NCBI RefSeq assembly: GCF_000826145.2
Contig: NZ_LN651337.1
Coordinates: 1,601,713 to 1,665,712 of the forward strand
Direction: 5' to 3'
DNA length: 64,000 bases
Source of the DNA: Sporosarcina koreensis
GTDB taxonomy: Bacteria > Bacillota > Bacilli > Bacillales_A > Planococcaceae
Part shown: positions 1 through 8,097 of the stretch, piece after piece
Layout of the letters: every line of letters begins with the position of its first letter
Numbering within the stretch: position 1 is the stretch's first letter
Position numbers and translations under genes: made by a program
The notes under the pieces: model-generated
Told to the model about the DNA's origin: nothing
The model's input: the letters and a program-made list of their open reading frames with translations, nothing else
Databases searched by the model: none

Positions 1-371
1 ATCGTCGAGCGGATGGCGCTCTGCTGCGCGAGCAGTGCTTCCTTCTCGGATTCCCACACTGCCCGCTGGCCGTCCGCCTGCTCGGTCTGCAGGCTCGCAA
101 GTTCGTCGCCTGCGCTGACCGTATCGCCAGGAGAGACGAGCCATGTATCGATCGTGTTACTGTCATCCGTGTAAACAGTGAATGTCTCAGCAGGCGCGAT
201 CAATCCTTCTTTCGGCAGTTCTTCTTTGTATTCGTTCGCTGTCATCGTTTCGTAGTCGCTGACGTAGACTGTTTTCGGGATGATGCTTTTATCCGAATAG
301 AGCAGGTACAGGTTCAGTGCGACGAACACACTGACGACGACCGCGATGGCTGCATTCTGTAATTTGTTCAT
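1..371 (-). CDS. Membrane fusion (periplasmic adaptor-like) subunit of an efflux system, YknX-like; 3' part cut by window edge
   Basis: The start is the ATG at 371 and the reading frame stays open to base 1, so only the N-terminal 123 residues are present. Residues 7-25 form one hydrophobic anchor segment, followed by a stretch containing the biotinyl-lipoyl-like turn with VSPGDTVSAGDELASL and then a Gln/Glu-rich stretch typical of the start of the coiled-coil hairpin. This is the arrangement of HlyD/MacA-type membrane fusion proteins of Gram-positive ABC exporters. The upstream gene ends 3 bp before this start, so the two are co-transcribed; the pair resembles yknW-yknX of Bacillus. The partner ABC subunits would lie beyond the window. 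The family call is firm, the YknX assignment is inferred from the neighbour. Confidence 0.7.
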   Translation of the reverse strand, partial: MNKLQNAAIAVVVSVFVALNLYLLYSDKSIIPKTVYVSDYETMTANEYKEELPKEGLIAPAETFTVYTDDSNTIDTWLVSPGDTVSAGDELASLQTEQADGQRAVWESEKEALLAQQSAIRST

Positions 372-374
372 CGG

Positions 375-1055
375 TTACGCGCCTCCTTGCACGACGTAAT
401 TGAAGAGACGCTCGAACGGGATGTAGCCGATCGCTGCTGTCAGCAGGGCCATGGCGATCTGCAGGCCGATCAAAACGGCAAGCAGGCTCTTCCAGTTCAT
501 CGTTTTCGTATAGGAGCGGATGAAGCTGAACTGCATGCTGACGATGAGCGCGGAAACGAGTGTCAGCTGGTTGAGGAACATGACCAGGAACCACGTTTCG
601 GAAAATGTCGCCGTGAGCGGTCCAAATGACAGGAATGACACGTTCGCCGCCTCCCCTTTCAAAGCGAAGACGAAGAATACGAGTGCTTTCTCCATCAGCA
701 GCACACCGGTTGTCAGCAGCTGCAGCGGAACGATCCGGCGCACCGGGATCGAGGTGATGAGGCCAAGGACGTATGAAATGAAAAACAGATGAAAAGCTAT
801 GTAGATGACAGACCAGAGGACTGCGCCGATCACGGAGACGATCCGGGCGACCGTGTAACTTCCGCCTGCCGCAAGCATCGGGCTGAGCGAATCGGTTGTC
901 ATTCCCCATATATCGCGCAATGCAAACAGCACGATACCCGCAAGGAAAAGAAGAACGATCCGTACGGTGAACCCGCGCATTGCCGAATTTTGATGATCGA
1001 TGGCGAGTTTTGACGGCTTCGTCACATAGCGCCAAAACGAAAAGTTGAAAAACAT
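375..1055 (-). CDS. Yip1/YknW-like polytopic membrane protein
   Basis: This 226-residue protein has an N-terminal cytoplasmic stretch of about 28 residues and then about five hydrophobic segments (roughly 30-50, 65-90, 98-130, 150-172 and 190-215). The spacing is like that of Yip1-domain proteins such as YknW, which assists assembly of the YknXYZ exporter that protects Bacillus from a cannibalism toxin (family knowledge). AGAAAGGAA lies 8 bp before the ATG. It is followed after 3 bp by the membrane fusion gene. The function is inferred from topology and context; no catalytic motif is seen. Confidence 0.55.
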   Translation of the reverse strand: MFFNFSFWRYVTKPSKLAIDHQNSAMRGFTVRIVLLFLAGIVLFALRDIWGMTTDSLSPMLAAGGSYTVARIVSVIGAVLWSVIYIAFHLFFISYVLGLITSIPVRRIVPLQLLTTGVLLMEKALVFFVFALKGEAANVSFLSFGPLTATFSETWFLVMFLNQLTLVSALIVSMQFSFIRSYTKTMNWKSLLAVLIGLQIAMALLTAAIGYIPFERLFNYVVQGGA

Positions 1056-1116
1056 CGGATAATTCCTTTCTTAAAGAGGATGGGAAACGGTCAACACTGA
1101 AAACTTCCTATCCTAT

Positions 1117-1144
1117 ACTTTAGCAAAAACCGCGGAATTTGCAA
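1117..1144 (-). promoter_or_regulatory. Possible sigma-A promoter of the export operon
   Basis: On the minus strand a TTGCAA (1144-1139) is followed after 16 bp by TAAAGT (1122-1117). The -10 match is only fair. Bacillus yknWXYZ is driven by the ECF factor sigma-W, and a TGAAAAC stretch sits just upstream, but I could not find a convincing CGTA -10 for it. Confidence 0.3.
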
Positions 1145-1209
1145 AGTTTTCACGTACAAGACTCGTAATTTATCAGGATAAGAATATTTACGGAAAGGAG
1201 GTTTCCCAT

Positions 1210-1260
1210 ATGCCGAAACGTGGGTATTACATAACTATTACACACTCTAGTGACTCCTGA
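1210..1260 (+). CDS. Possible tiny ORF (16 residues) with a strong ribosome binding site
   Basis: AAAGGAGG at 1194-1201 is followed after 8 bp by ATG and a 16-codon frame reading MPKRGYYITITHSSDS, then TGA. The Shine-Dalgarno match and spacing are as good as any in the window, which is the only support. It lies upstream of a second small gene on the same strand. It could be a leader peptide or a chance match. Confidence 0.3.
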   Translation: MPKRGYYITITHSSDS

Positions 1261-1335
1261 TGACACCACGGACATACAACAGACCGGGGGTATCCGATTT
1301 ATTTCCCGGGAAATCGACAAAAGGAGCGGATTCCA

Positions 1336-1446
1336 ATGGAAAACAATATCCAAGCGAAACGAATTGCACAGATGACTTGGCAGGATGTAGCTTTCGGGCT
1401 TGCCGGTTCGACCGGTTTCGTAGCGCTGCTGTATTTCTTCCTATGA
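1336..1446 (+). CDS. Small single-span membrane protein (36 residues), unknown function
   Basis: AAAGGAG lies 9-10 bp upstream of the ATG. The product has a charged N-terminus (MENNIQAKRIAQMTW) and a C-terminal hydrophobic segment of about 16 residues that runs to the stop. The frame ends 33 bp before a strong two-way terminator shared with the convergent gene, which supports a real transcription unit. I do not recognise the family. Confidence 0.5.
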   Translation: MENNIQAKRIAQMTWQDVAFGLAGSTGFVALLYFFL

Positions 1447-1479
1447 GACGGACACGGAACAGCCTATATAAAAAACAGT

Positions 1480-1520
1480 AAAACACCTATCCGGCAGAAC
1501 AGCTTGCGGATAGGTGTTTT
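1480..1520. terminator. Bidirectional intrinsic terminator
   Basis: The arms AAAACACCTATCCG (1480-1493) and CGGATAGGTGTTTT (1507-1520) pair perfectly over 14 bp around a 13-nt loop, giving T-runs in both directions. It separates the small plus-strand gene from the convergent IDEAL-domain gene. Confidence 0.85.
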
Positions 1521-1529
1521 CAATTGGCA

Positions 1530-1994
1530 TTATTCTTGTGTGACATTGGGCGTGTGCATTCCTTCCGTCAGTTCATTGAACAGGAGTCTGTCGTTCATCT
1601 CAAGTGCATAATCGATCATACGCAGCCGGTTCCGCAGTTCCAGCTCTCCGATCATGTCCTCGATTTCACGCGCTTGCGGCATGGAAAGTTCGGGAGCGAG
1701 CTGGAAGATGCCATCAAGAACGTCGGACAGGTGCATATGCAAATCGGAAATCAGGAGCAGCTGGTACAGCGGTAATCGGATGAACTGGCTGCCTCGCTGG
1801 AATACGAAGATCTCCCCCAGATTCTCGACTTGCAGGCTCTTCATGTTGATGATGATCTCTTTTCCTTCAATCGGAACAAACTGAAACACTTCCTGGCCTT
1901 TTACGATGGAGAAATACTGGTAGGCAAACACGAGCCGGAGCCTGAAATCCTCTTTGCTCGTATAAAACGGTGTCATTCGTTTAACGGACAGCAT
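1530..1994 (-). CDS. IDEAL-domain protein, unknown function
   Basis: The 154-residue product ends with a segment around residues 120-146 reading IDYALEMNDRLLFNELTE, which matches the short IDEAL motif (two helices rich in D, N, L and E) found at the C-terminus of several small Bacillales proteins. The N-terminal 110 residues are mixed alpha/beta with no motif I know. AGGAGGAGATCC precedes the ATG. IDEAL segments in Bacillus are found in proteins such as YpiB and in regulators of ComK and MecA-type systems, but this does not fix a function here. Confidence 0.55.
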   Translation of the reverse strand: MLSVKRMTPFYTSKEDFRLRLVFAYQYFSIVKGQEVFQFVPIEGKEIIINMKSLQVENLGEIFVFQRGSQFIRLPLYQLLLISDLHMHLSDVLDGIFQLAPELSMPQAREIEDMIGELELRNRLRMIDYALEMNDRLLFNELTEGMHTPNVTQE

Positions 1995-2032
1995 ATGGAT
2001 CTCCTCCTATATTGAATATTCCGATTATTAAT

Positions 2033-2062
2033 AGTTTATCACATCCACCCCTGTTTTGTGAA
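2033..2062 (-). promoter_or_regulatory. Possible sigma-A promoter for the IDEAL-domain gene
   Basis: Minus-strand TTCACA (2062-2057) and TAAACT (2038-2033) are separated by 18 bp, about 40 bp upstream of the start codon. Both hexamers are imperfect. Confidence 0.35.
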
Positions 2063-2095
2063 TGACAGATGCCTGTGTTTTTTGCCCTGTCGCCG

Positions 2096-2464
2096 TCAGA
2101 CAGGCGCCGGTCCGTCGTCTTCCCGCACCTGCCAGCCCGGTGCCAGCAGCCAGTAGGACAGGCTTGCAGGGGAATATTCGCTGATCCCCAGCTCCTCCAT
2201 CACCCTGCAGACCGTCTCCTCGAACTGACCCCTGTCCGTATTCAGTCGCCTGAACGTAATTCTGTTTCGCCTGCCATCCACGACGATTGAATCGAAATAC
2301 ACGCGGCCGATCGTCCTTCCGGTCAAATACATCATCCGGCCCTCCCGTATTCCTGAAGCATTCCCGGGACTCCGCAAACCAAGCTTTTCATGGATCTGCC
2401 CGCGGTTTCCGCCAAGCAGTTCCCCGAGCCCGGGGACATGGAGCACTATCGAATCCGGCTGCAT
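2096..2464 (-). CDS. Hypothetical protein (122 residues)
   Basis: I place the start at the ATG at 2464 because AAGGAGGAGG lies just upstream; a GTG six codons earlier would overlap that site. The product is soluble, with two Gly-rich turns near the N-terminus (PGLGELLGGN) and a predicted beta segment (RTIGRVYFDSIVVDG), and no transmembrane segment or known motif. It stands alone between the IDEAL gene and the divergent XRE gene. I do not recognise it. Confidence 0.5.
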   Translation of the reverse strand: MQPDSIVLHVPGLGELLGGNRGQIHEKLGLRSPGNASGIREGRMMYLTGRTIGRVYFDSIVVDGRRNRITFRRLNTDRGQFEETVCRVMEELGISEYSPASLSYWLLAPGWQVREDDGPAPV

Positions 2465-2590
2465 CGCTTCCTCCTCCTTCACTATATGTTCTCACCTGAT
2501 GTTACATGTCCGGGCCGATTCTTGCTCTCTCATCGATCCGTCTGTCGAACTTCACATATTGTTGATTATTATTTTCACAATTCGTGAGTT

Positions 2591-2620
2591 TTGATAAATC
2601 CTTCGTTTTACTCCTATACG
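2591..2620 (+). promoter_or_regulatory. Probable sigma-A promoter of the XRE gene
   Basis: TTGATA (2591-2596) and TATACG (2615-2620) are 18 bp apart, ending 24 bp before the start codon of the XRE-family gene. The AT-rich stretch just upstream would suit an activator or autoregulator site, but no clear operator is seen. Confidence 0.45.
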
Positions 2621-2644
2621 GTAGAACAAAAAACGGAGGGCATT

Positions 2645-3139
2645 ATGACACGAAAAACTCGTCATTTCGGTAAGCAATTCAAAGAGTACCGTGAAGAATA
2701 TCTGGGCATCAAACAGCTGGAGGCCGCTGAACAGCTCTCCATCTCTTCGTCCGCCCTGTCCAATTATGAGCGGACCGACCGGGACCTCACATCCGAAATG
2801 CTGGCGGAATTCAAGGAGACCTTCGACATCCCGGATGACTACTTCGTCGCCATGGTGACAGGCAGACCGCTTCGTGATGTCCGTGCCGGTGCACCGGAAG
2901 CGGCCGGGAAAACATCCGAGATCCAGGCCGCCTACCGTGATCGGTTCGTCGATCACCACAGGACTCTTTTGCAGGAATCGAACGAGCTGCGGGAGATCAT
3001 CGCCATCGTCGCTTCCATGACTGAAAAAGAACGCCGCCTGTACTTGAATTCCATCAAATCGAACCTGCTCGTGTTCCGCAGCCTCCTGAGGAAGCACGGC
3101 GATACAGGCCAGCCCCTTCCCTCTCCTGAACAGGAATGA
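2645..3139 (+). CDS. XRE-family transcriptional regulator
   Basis: The start at 2645 follows CGGAGGG at 6-7 bp; an earlier in-frame ATG lies upstream of the promoter and is rejected. Residues 8-62 form a Cro/CI-type helix-turn-helix with LEAAEQLSISSSALSNYER as the recognition region. The C-terminal half (about 95-150) is helical and charged and could mediate dimerisation. Length is 164 residues. The gene is single and ends inside a strong terminator. Its targets cannot be told from the sequence; it may regulate itself or the neighbouring ywqB. Confidence 0.75.
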   Translation: MTRKTRHFGKQFKEYREEYLGIKQLEAAEQLSISSSALSNYERTDRDLTSEMLAEFKETFDIPDDYFVAMVTGRPLRDVRAGAPEAAGKTSEIQAAYRDRFVDHHRTLLQESNELREIIAIVASMTEKERRLYLNSIKSNLLVFRSLLRKHGDTGQPLPSPEQE

Positions 3140-3154
3140 GGGAAGGGGTTTTCC
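3113..3154 (+). terminator. Intrinsic terminator of the XRE gene
   Basis: CCCCTTCCCTC (3113-3123) pairs with GAGGGAAGGGG (3138-3148), followed by TTTTCCTTT. The left arm lies within the last codons of the gene. Confidence 0.8.
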
Positions 3155-3169
3155 TTTGGAATGTGATGA

Positions 3170-3199
3170 TTTACGCACCTGCCCGACATGGGGTATAAT
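3170..3199 (+). promoter_or_regulatory. Sigma-A promoter of ywqB-ywqA
   Basis: A perfect TATAAT at 3194-3199 is preceded by TTTACG at 3170-3175 with an 18 bp gap. Transcription would begin near 3206, which rules out the upstream in-frame ATG at 3156 and supports the TTG start at 3234. Confidence 0.7.
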
Positions 3200-3233
3200 A
3201 GAAAGAATGCTTTGTCGAGGGAGAGGGTTAACT

Positions 3234-4814
3234 TTGCGCGTCGCTGCAGAACGGATTTCGTATTTGCATGAACGGGAAATTGAAAAGATGATGAAGGATA
3301 TCCGATACAGATTCCGGCCGGACCAGCCGGAGCAGGCTGACCTGGTCCGCCGGGCGATCACGATGGTCCGGCGGGGAGCCATTTCGTCCTACCGGTATTC
3401 ACAGGACGATGGCGAAGTGCTGGCGCAGCTCAACGATCGGGCGTCGGAATTCGTCCGGTTTTCATTCGGCGACCAGGCGCTCAGCTGCACATGCGGCACG
3501 AAAGACCGCTGTGAGCATCAGCTGGCAGTTGTCTTCGACTTATATTCACAATTCAATTCACTGACGGAGTGGTACCAGGACTGGCGGACGTCCGAGAAGG
3601 AAGAGCTCGCCGTGAAGATCACCGAGCGTACGCCGGATGCCTGGGATGCCGCACTGGCGAACGTGACAGCTCCGCTGCGGAAGCTGACGCCGGCCGTGAA
3701 CTCCTCCGTCTTCACATACGAATGCGCGGAAATCGAAAACCGGGTGCGCCCGCTCATGCCGTTCGAGTATGAGTGGAAGCCGCTGTTCGATCTGTATTAT
3801 CGCCTGCACCTTCTCGACGCTGCCTGGGCCTATATTTCGGACGTGCTGGATGCGGGCCATTCGCAGCATGCCTATGGCACGTGGCAGGTGACGACATGGC
3901 TGAACGATCAGATCGCCGATATCGAACGCCTTGCCGGTACGTTCGGCAGCAAACCGAAACTGTTCGAGACCGATCCGTTCATGAACCGTCTGAAGACCTT
4001 AGTCTACTCGGTCTGTGTCCGGCACAGCGGCCAGTTCGCATACCGCTTCCGTATTTACGAAGCGGTCTGGGGCCAGCTGTTTTCCGGCCGTGATGAACGC
4101 GAAGAGGAAAAACGCCGGCTTGCGGAAGATGGGTCGGAAGAAGCGAAACTGCTTTCGATGTACTTTGCGATCATCGAAGGGCGCGGGGATATCCTGGAAG
4201 GAGCGCTCTCCGCCGAACAGGCACCTGATTTCGGCAGCTGGATGATGCTTGCGAAATTCGCCAGGGAGTCGGCACTCATGCCGACGGCCGGCGCGATCGC
4301 CCGGGGACTGTATCCGTCGGTCGGCTCTTACTTCAGCCGGCAGACGAGCCGCAGTGAACAACTGGCCGCCGCCCAGCAGATCGACGCACTGCTCGACAGC
4401 GGTGATTTCACCGATGAAGAATATGAAACGGTCTATTCGATGTACGGCAAGATCGGCATCAGCCGCTATTCGCGTTTCCTCGCCGAACGGGAGCGCTACA
4501 TGGAGTGGGCCGCCCTGCTGCACCGGTTCGCCGTACCGTTCGACAGTGTGGATGCGGAAGAGATGAAGGAAGTACTGGCCCATCAGCCGGATGCCGCCAT
4601 GCCGCTGCTGCATGACTACGCCCAGCAGTTCATCGCCGATAAGAACCGGATGAGCTACCGCCGGGCCGTCAAATTGTTCAAACGGATGCGGACCGCCTGC
4701 AAACGAAGCGGACGGAACGATTTCTGGAACCGCTACATCCGCTCCGTACGCGAGAAACACCGGCGTCTCCGGGCACTGGTCGAAGAAATGGAAAGGGGGA
4801 ATCTGGAATTATGA
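3234..4814 (+). CDS. ywqB: SWIM zinc-finger protein YwqB
   Basis: I take the TTG at 3234 as start: GGGAGAGGG lies 5-8 bp upstream and the promoter at 3170-3199 is downstream of the other candidate. The product is 526 residues. Near residue 85 it has the SWIM pattern CxCx(n)CxH (SCTCGTKDRCEHQLAVVF), a zinc-binding fold thought to bind DNA or protein. The remainder is helical and repeat-like. It overlaps the SNF2-type helicase gene by 4 bp (ATGA), the same arrangement as B. subtilis ywqB-ywqA, so the two probably form a complex. The biological role of this pair is not established. Confidence 0.85.
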   Translation: MRVAAERISYLHEREIEKMMKDIRYRFRPDQPEQADLVRRAITMVRRGAISSYRYSQDDGEVLAQLNDRASEFVRFSFGDQALSCTCGTKDRCEHQLAVVFDLYSQFNSLTEWYQDWRTSEKEELAVKITERTPDAWDAALANVTAPLRKLTPAVNSSVFTYECAEIENRVRPLMPFEYEWKPLFDLYYRLHLLDAAWAYISDVLDAGHSQHAYGTWQVTTWLNDQIADIERLAGTFGSKPKLFETDPFMNRLKTLVYSVCVRHSGQFAYRFRIYEAVWGQLFSGRDEREEEKRRLAEDGSEEAKLLSMYFAIIEGRGDILEGALSAEQAPDFGSWMMLAKFARESALMPTAGAIARGLYPSVGSYFSRQTSRSEQLAAAQQIDALLDSGDFTDEEYETVYSMYGKIGISRYSRFLAERERYMEWAALLHRFAVPFDSVDAEEMKEVLAHQPDAAMPLLHDYAQQFIADKNRMSYRRAVKLFKRMRTACKRSGRNDFWNRYIRSVREKHRRLRALVEEMERGNLEL

Positions 4815-7555
4815 ATCCAGCCAATCCGCTCGTCCGCACGCTGCATCTGACAGTCCAGCCGACGGACCGCGAAAATTTCGCCGTGGCAGCTGCCGATGAT
4901 TACGGGACAGCGCTGCCTGCAGACCGTCTTGTCTCGTTCCTCTTCTTCAATGATGAATCAACACTCTTCGGTCTGTCGGTGCCGGTCGAGGAAAACTCCG
5001 TTATCCTGCGTCCCCACGAATGGGTCCAGGCGCTCGGCGCAGGACGCCACCCGTTCGTTTCGTATGCCGGCAGCACGGAACACGACGCGGACCAGCTGAA
5101 GACTGCAGAAGAGGCGGCTGCGTTATGGCAGTCCGCGGATCTGTTTTCGTACATCCAGCCCGATGCCGACGAGGTCATCCATCTCGCCGGCGAGGCTGCA
5201 GGCCTGTCTGACGGTGCTGCCGGCCTGCTGAAGCAGGCGGTCATCAGCAAGTTCAAAGCGCTCGGCGTCGGACCCGATTCCGTCACTGCCCTGCTGCCGC
5301 ATTTGAAGACCTATGGCTGGCCGGGGGAGGCACGGACCGATCTGCCTGTCCGCTGTGCACTCCGGCTGACGGAACCTGATGCCGACCGGACCGTGGACTG
5401 GCTGCTCGAGACGGTCCTGCTGAACGAGCGCGGTACCCAATGGATACCGGCGAAGTCGAAGCGCAATGCACCGATTGCGGATGCATTGCCTGCCAAATGG
5501 AAGACCTATGCGGATGCGCTCGAGGAGCAGCAGTCCGAAATGATGTCATTCCTCCAGTCCGCGGCTCCTGAAGCGGACGGCAGCTTCCTCCATATGCCGA
5601 TGAGCGATCCGGAAGTGCGGCTGTTCATCCAGCATGATCTGCCGCTGTTCCAGTCGTTCGGGTTCACAGTGCTGCTGCCGGCTTGGCTGAAAACTGTGAC
5701 GGATACGAAACTGAAGATCCGGACCGACGCCGGCATCCAGTCCTACCGATCCGCAGCCGGGCTCGATGAAGTGCTGTCGTTCAATTGGAACTTCTCCCTC
5801 GGCGGCCAGATGATCGACCGGGATGCGTTCCAGCGGATGGTGGACGAAAACCGGGAGTTCATCCGTACGGGTGACGAATGGTTCCATATCGATCCCGCCT
5901 GGCTGAAACGTATCCGGGAGCTGATGGAACAGGCGGATGAAGGCGAATGGACCGTGAAGGATCTGCTGTTCCAAGAGCTTCCCGAGGAGATCGTGCCAAT
6001 CGAGGAGGAGATGGAGGAAGAAGATCCGCTTCTCGCGTTCACCATGCAGCAGTCACTCCGGGAATACGTCGATCAGATCATGGACAAAAAGGGACTGCCG
6101 GAGGTTACGATCCCTGCCAGTCTGCAGACGGAACTGCGGCCGTACCAGCATGAAGGCTTCAACTGGCTCATGTTCATGCGGAAGAACAAGTTCGGCGCGT
6201 GCCTCGCGGATGATATGGGGCTCGGCAAGACAGTGCAGCTCATCAGCTACCTGCTCGCCGTCCACGAACAGGCTGATACAGGGGCTCCGTCGCTCATCAT
6301 CTGCCCGACGAGCGTACTCGGCAACTGGCAGAAGGAGCTTGAGAAATTCGCTCCTTCCCTGAAGGCGTCAATCCATTACGGACCGGGCCGCCTGCGGGAA
6401 GAGCAGTTCGCGCAATCGATGGAAGCCGAGCAGCCCGACGTCGTACTGACGACTTACGGGACCGCGACACAGGACAGCGACTTCCTGACAACATTCCCGT
6501 TTGCGAGTATCACACTCGATGAAGCACAGAACATCAAGAATATGCAGACGAAGCAGTCGCGGGCGATCCGGAAGCTGCAGGGCGGCCACCATATCGCCCT
6601 GACCGGAACACCGATCGAAAATCGCCTGGCGGAACTGTGGGCGATCTTCGACTTCATCCACCGCGGATACTTCGGCAGTTTCCGGCGCTTCACGGATGAC
6701 TATATCATTCCGATCGAGCGGGATGACGATGATCGGACGAAACGCCGGCTGCGGTCGAAGATCCACCCGTTCCTGCTGCGGCGGACGAAGAACGATCCGG
6801 ACCTGCAGCTGAACCTGCCGAAGAAGCTCGAACAGAACGAATACGTGCCGCTCACCGCAGAACAGGCGGCGCTGTATGAGAGTTTCATAGAGGAGACGAA
6901 GTTCAAGCTCCAGACGCTCTCCGGCTTCGAACGCAAGGGGCTCATCCTGAAGATGCTGAGCCGTCTGAAGCAGCTGTGCAACCATCCGGCGCTGTTCCTG
7001 AAAGAACCGTATACGACGGCAGACCGGATGCTCGTGCGTTCCGACAAGCTGGAACGGCTCGTGAAGCTGGCGGCGGAAATCGCCCAGAACGGCGAGCAGT
7101 GCCTGATCTTCACCCAGTATATCGGCATGGGCCAGCTGATCCGGCAGTGCCTGTCCGACCTGTATGACTTCGATGTACCGTTCCTGACGGGCAGTATGCC
7201 GAAAGGGCAGCGGGACGCTCTGGTGGAGGCATTCCAGAGAGGTGAATTCCCGATATTCATCCTCTCGCTGAAGGCGGGCGGTACGGGGCTGAACCTGACG
7301 GCTGCGAACCATGTGCTGCACGCGGACCGCTGGTGGAACCCGGCGGTCGAAAACCAGGCGACCGACCGGGCGTACCGGATCGGGCAGGAAAAGTTCGTGC
7401 ACGTCCATAAGTTCGTGACGATCGGGACGATCGAGGAGAAAATAGATAAGATGCTGGAAGAAAAAGCGGCATTATCCGCGGACCTCATCCAGTCGAGCCA
7501 GTGGCTGACTGAGCTGTCCGATACGGAACTCGATGACCTGCTGACGTTCGGCTGA
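4811..7555 (+). CDS. ywqA: SNF2/Rad54-family DNA-dependent ATPase YwqA
   Basis: The 914-residue protein has an N-terminal bacterial SNF2-associated region (about 1-440) and then both RecA-like lobes: motif I DDMGLGKT near residue 468, the Walker B box LDEAQNIKN near 570, motif III LTGTPIEN, and the C-terminal lobe with GTGLNLTAANHVLHADRWWN and QATDRAYRIGQ. These motifs couple ATP hydrolysis to translocation on double-stranded DNA. It is translationally coupled to ywqB and is followed by a terminator. Length and order match B. subtilis YwqA. Confidence 0.92.
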   Translation: MNPANPLVRTLHLTVQPTDRENFAVAAADDYGTALPADRLVSFLFFNDESTLFGLSVPVEENSVILRPHEWVQALGAGRHPFVSYAGSTEHDADQLKTAEEAAALWQSADLFSYIQPDADEVIHLAGEAAGLSDGAAGLLKQAVISKFKALGVGPDSVTALLPHLKTYGWPGEARTDLPVRCALRLTEPDADRTVDWLLETVLLNERGTQWIPAKSKRNAPIADALPAKWKTYADALEEQQSEMMSFLQSAAPEADGSFLHMPMSDPEVRLFIQHDLPLFQSFGFTVLLPAWLKTVTDTKLKIRTDAGIQSYRSAAGLDEVLSFNWNFSLGGQMIDRDAFQRMVDENREFIRTGDEWFHIDPAWLKRIRELMEQADEGEWTVKDLLFQELPEEIVPIEEEMEEEDPLLAFTMQQSLREYVDQIMDKKGLPEVTIPASLQTELRPYQHEGFNWLMFMRKNKFGACLADDMGLGKTVQLISYLLAVHEQADTGAPSLIICPTSVLGNWQKELEKFAPSLKASIHYGPGRLREEQFAQSMEAEQPDVVLTTYGTATQDSDFLTTFPFASITLDEAQNIKNMQTKQSRAIRKLQGGHHIALTGTPIENRLAELWAIFDFIHRGYFGSFRRFTDDYIIPIERDDDDRTKRRLRSKIHPFLLRRTKNDPDLQLNLPKKLEQNEYVPLTAEQAALYESFIEETKFKLQTLSGFERKGLILKMLSRLKQLCNHPALFLKEPYTTADRMLVRSDKLERLVKLAAEIAQNGEQCLIFTQYIGMGQLIRQCLSDLYDFDVPFLTGSMPKGQRDALVEAFQRGEFPIFILSLKAGGTGLNLTAANHVLHADRWWNPAVENQATDRAYRIGQEKFVHVHKFVTIGTIEEKIDKMLEEKAALSADLIQSSQWLTELSDTELDDLLTFG

Positions 7556-7571
7556 CCCTGCATGGAAACAG

Positions 7572-7603
7572 ACGCAAATCGCTCCGGCGGTTTGCGTTTT
7601 TCC
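7572..7603 (+). terminator. Intrinsic terminator of ywqBA
   Basis: ACGCAAA (7572-7578) pairs with TTTGCGT (7591-7597) with additional pairing toward the loop, followed by TTTTCC. Confidence 0.7.
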
Positions 7604-7605
7604 GT

Positions 7606-7767
7606 CTAGACGCGGGTCAGCCGTTTCATATGTATGACACGGAGTGTTTTCGTCCGTTCCAGCTGTTCAAGCTGTTCCATCCGTTCGTTCAAGTTCGCGA
7701 CCATGCGGATCAGCTGGCCGATCTGCAGTTCCATCCGATACATGAGCTGCTGCTGTGCGTCCATCAT
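7606..7767 (-). CDS. Small coiled-coil protein (53 residues)
   Basis: GGGGG lies 5-8 bp before two adjacent ATGs at 7767 and 7764. The product is Gln/Met-rich at the start and continues as a heptad-like helix (ELQIGQLIRMVANLNERMEQLEQLER), then a basic tail. It probably forms a short parallel coiled coil. A longer upstream frame has no ribosome binding site. I do not recognise the family. Confidence 0.55.
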   Translation of the reverse strand: MMDAQQQLMYRMELQIGQLIRMVANLNERMEQLEQLERTKTLRVIHMKRLTRV

Positions 7768-8097
7768 TCCATCCCCCTTTTTTTCATCAGCAGCGCCGCA
7801 GTGGAGCGGGAAGCGGTCTCCCGCCGGCTGCGGCCGCCCTGCTGATACTATGGCGTTCAGTCGTCTCCTCGTTATAGCTAACATGTACATGCACCGCTGC
7901 AGGTCTGCCTGAGATGGATCCGCCTGCAGGCGGCGTACGCCGGGATGCTCCCCCGAATATCCCGGCCGTTTGATACTCCCCTCTGTCCGGCAGGTCTTTC
8001 AGCCGGACAGGTTAAGCGGTTCCTCCACCCGGATCGGCGCCCGGTGCTGTCCCTCCTTCCTGTCTGCACGTTTCTGCGCCTATGTATGTCTGCAGGC
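7768..8097. other. 330-bp gene-free interval between ssb and the coiled-coil gene
   Basis: No convincing reading frame is present on either strand. The only marked structure is a hairpin at 7983-8010 with 9 bp perfect arms, CTGTCCGGC and GCCGGACAG, and a 10-nt loop, about 90 bp downstream of the ssb stop. It lacks a T-run in the ssb direction, so it may stabilise the 3' end rather than terminate. Confidence 0.4.

Noticed and set aside
3156..3233. Earlier ATG start for ywqB
   Set aside because: The TATAAT promoter at 3194-3199 lies downstream of it and the TTG at 3234 has a well placed ribosome binding site.
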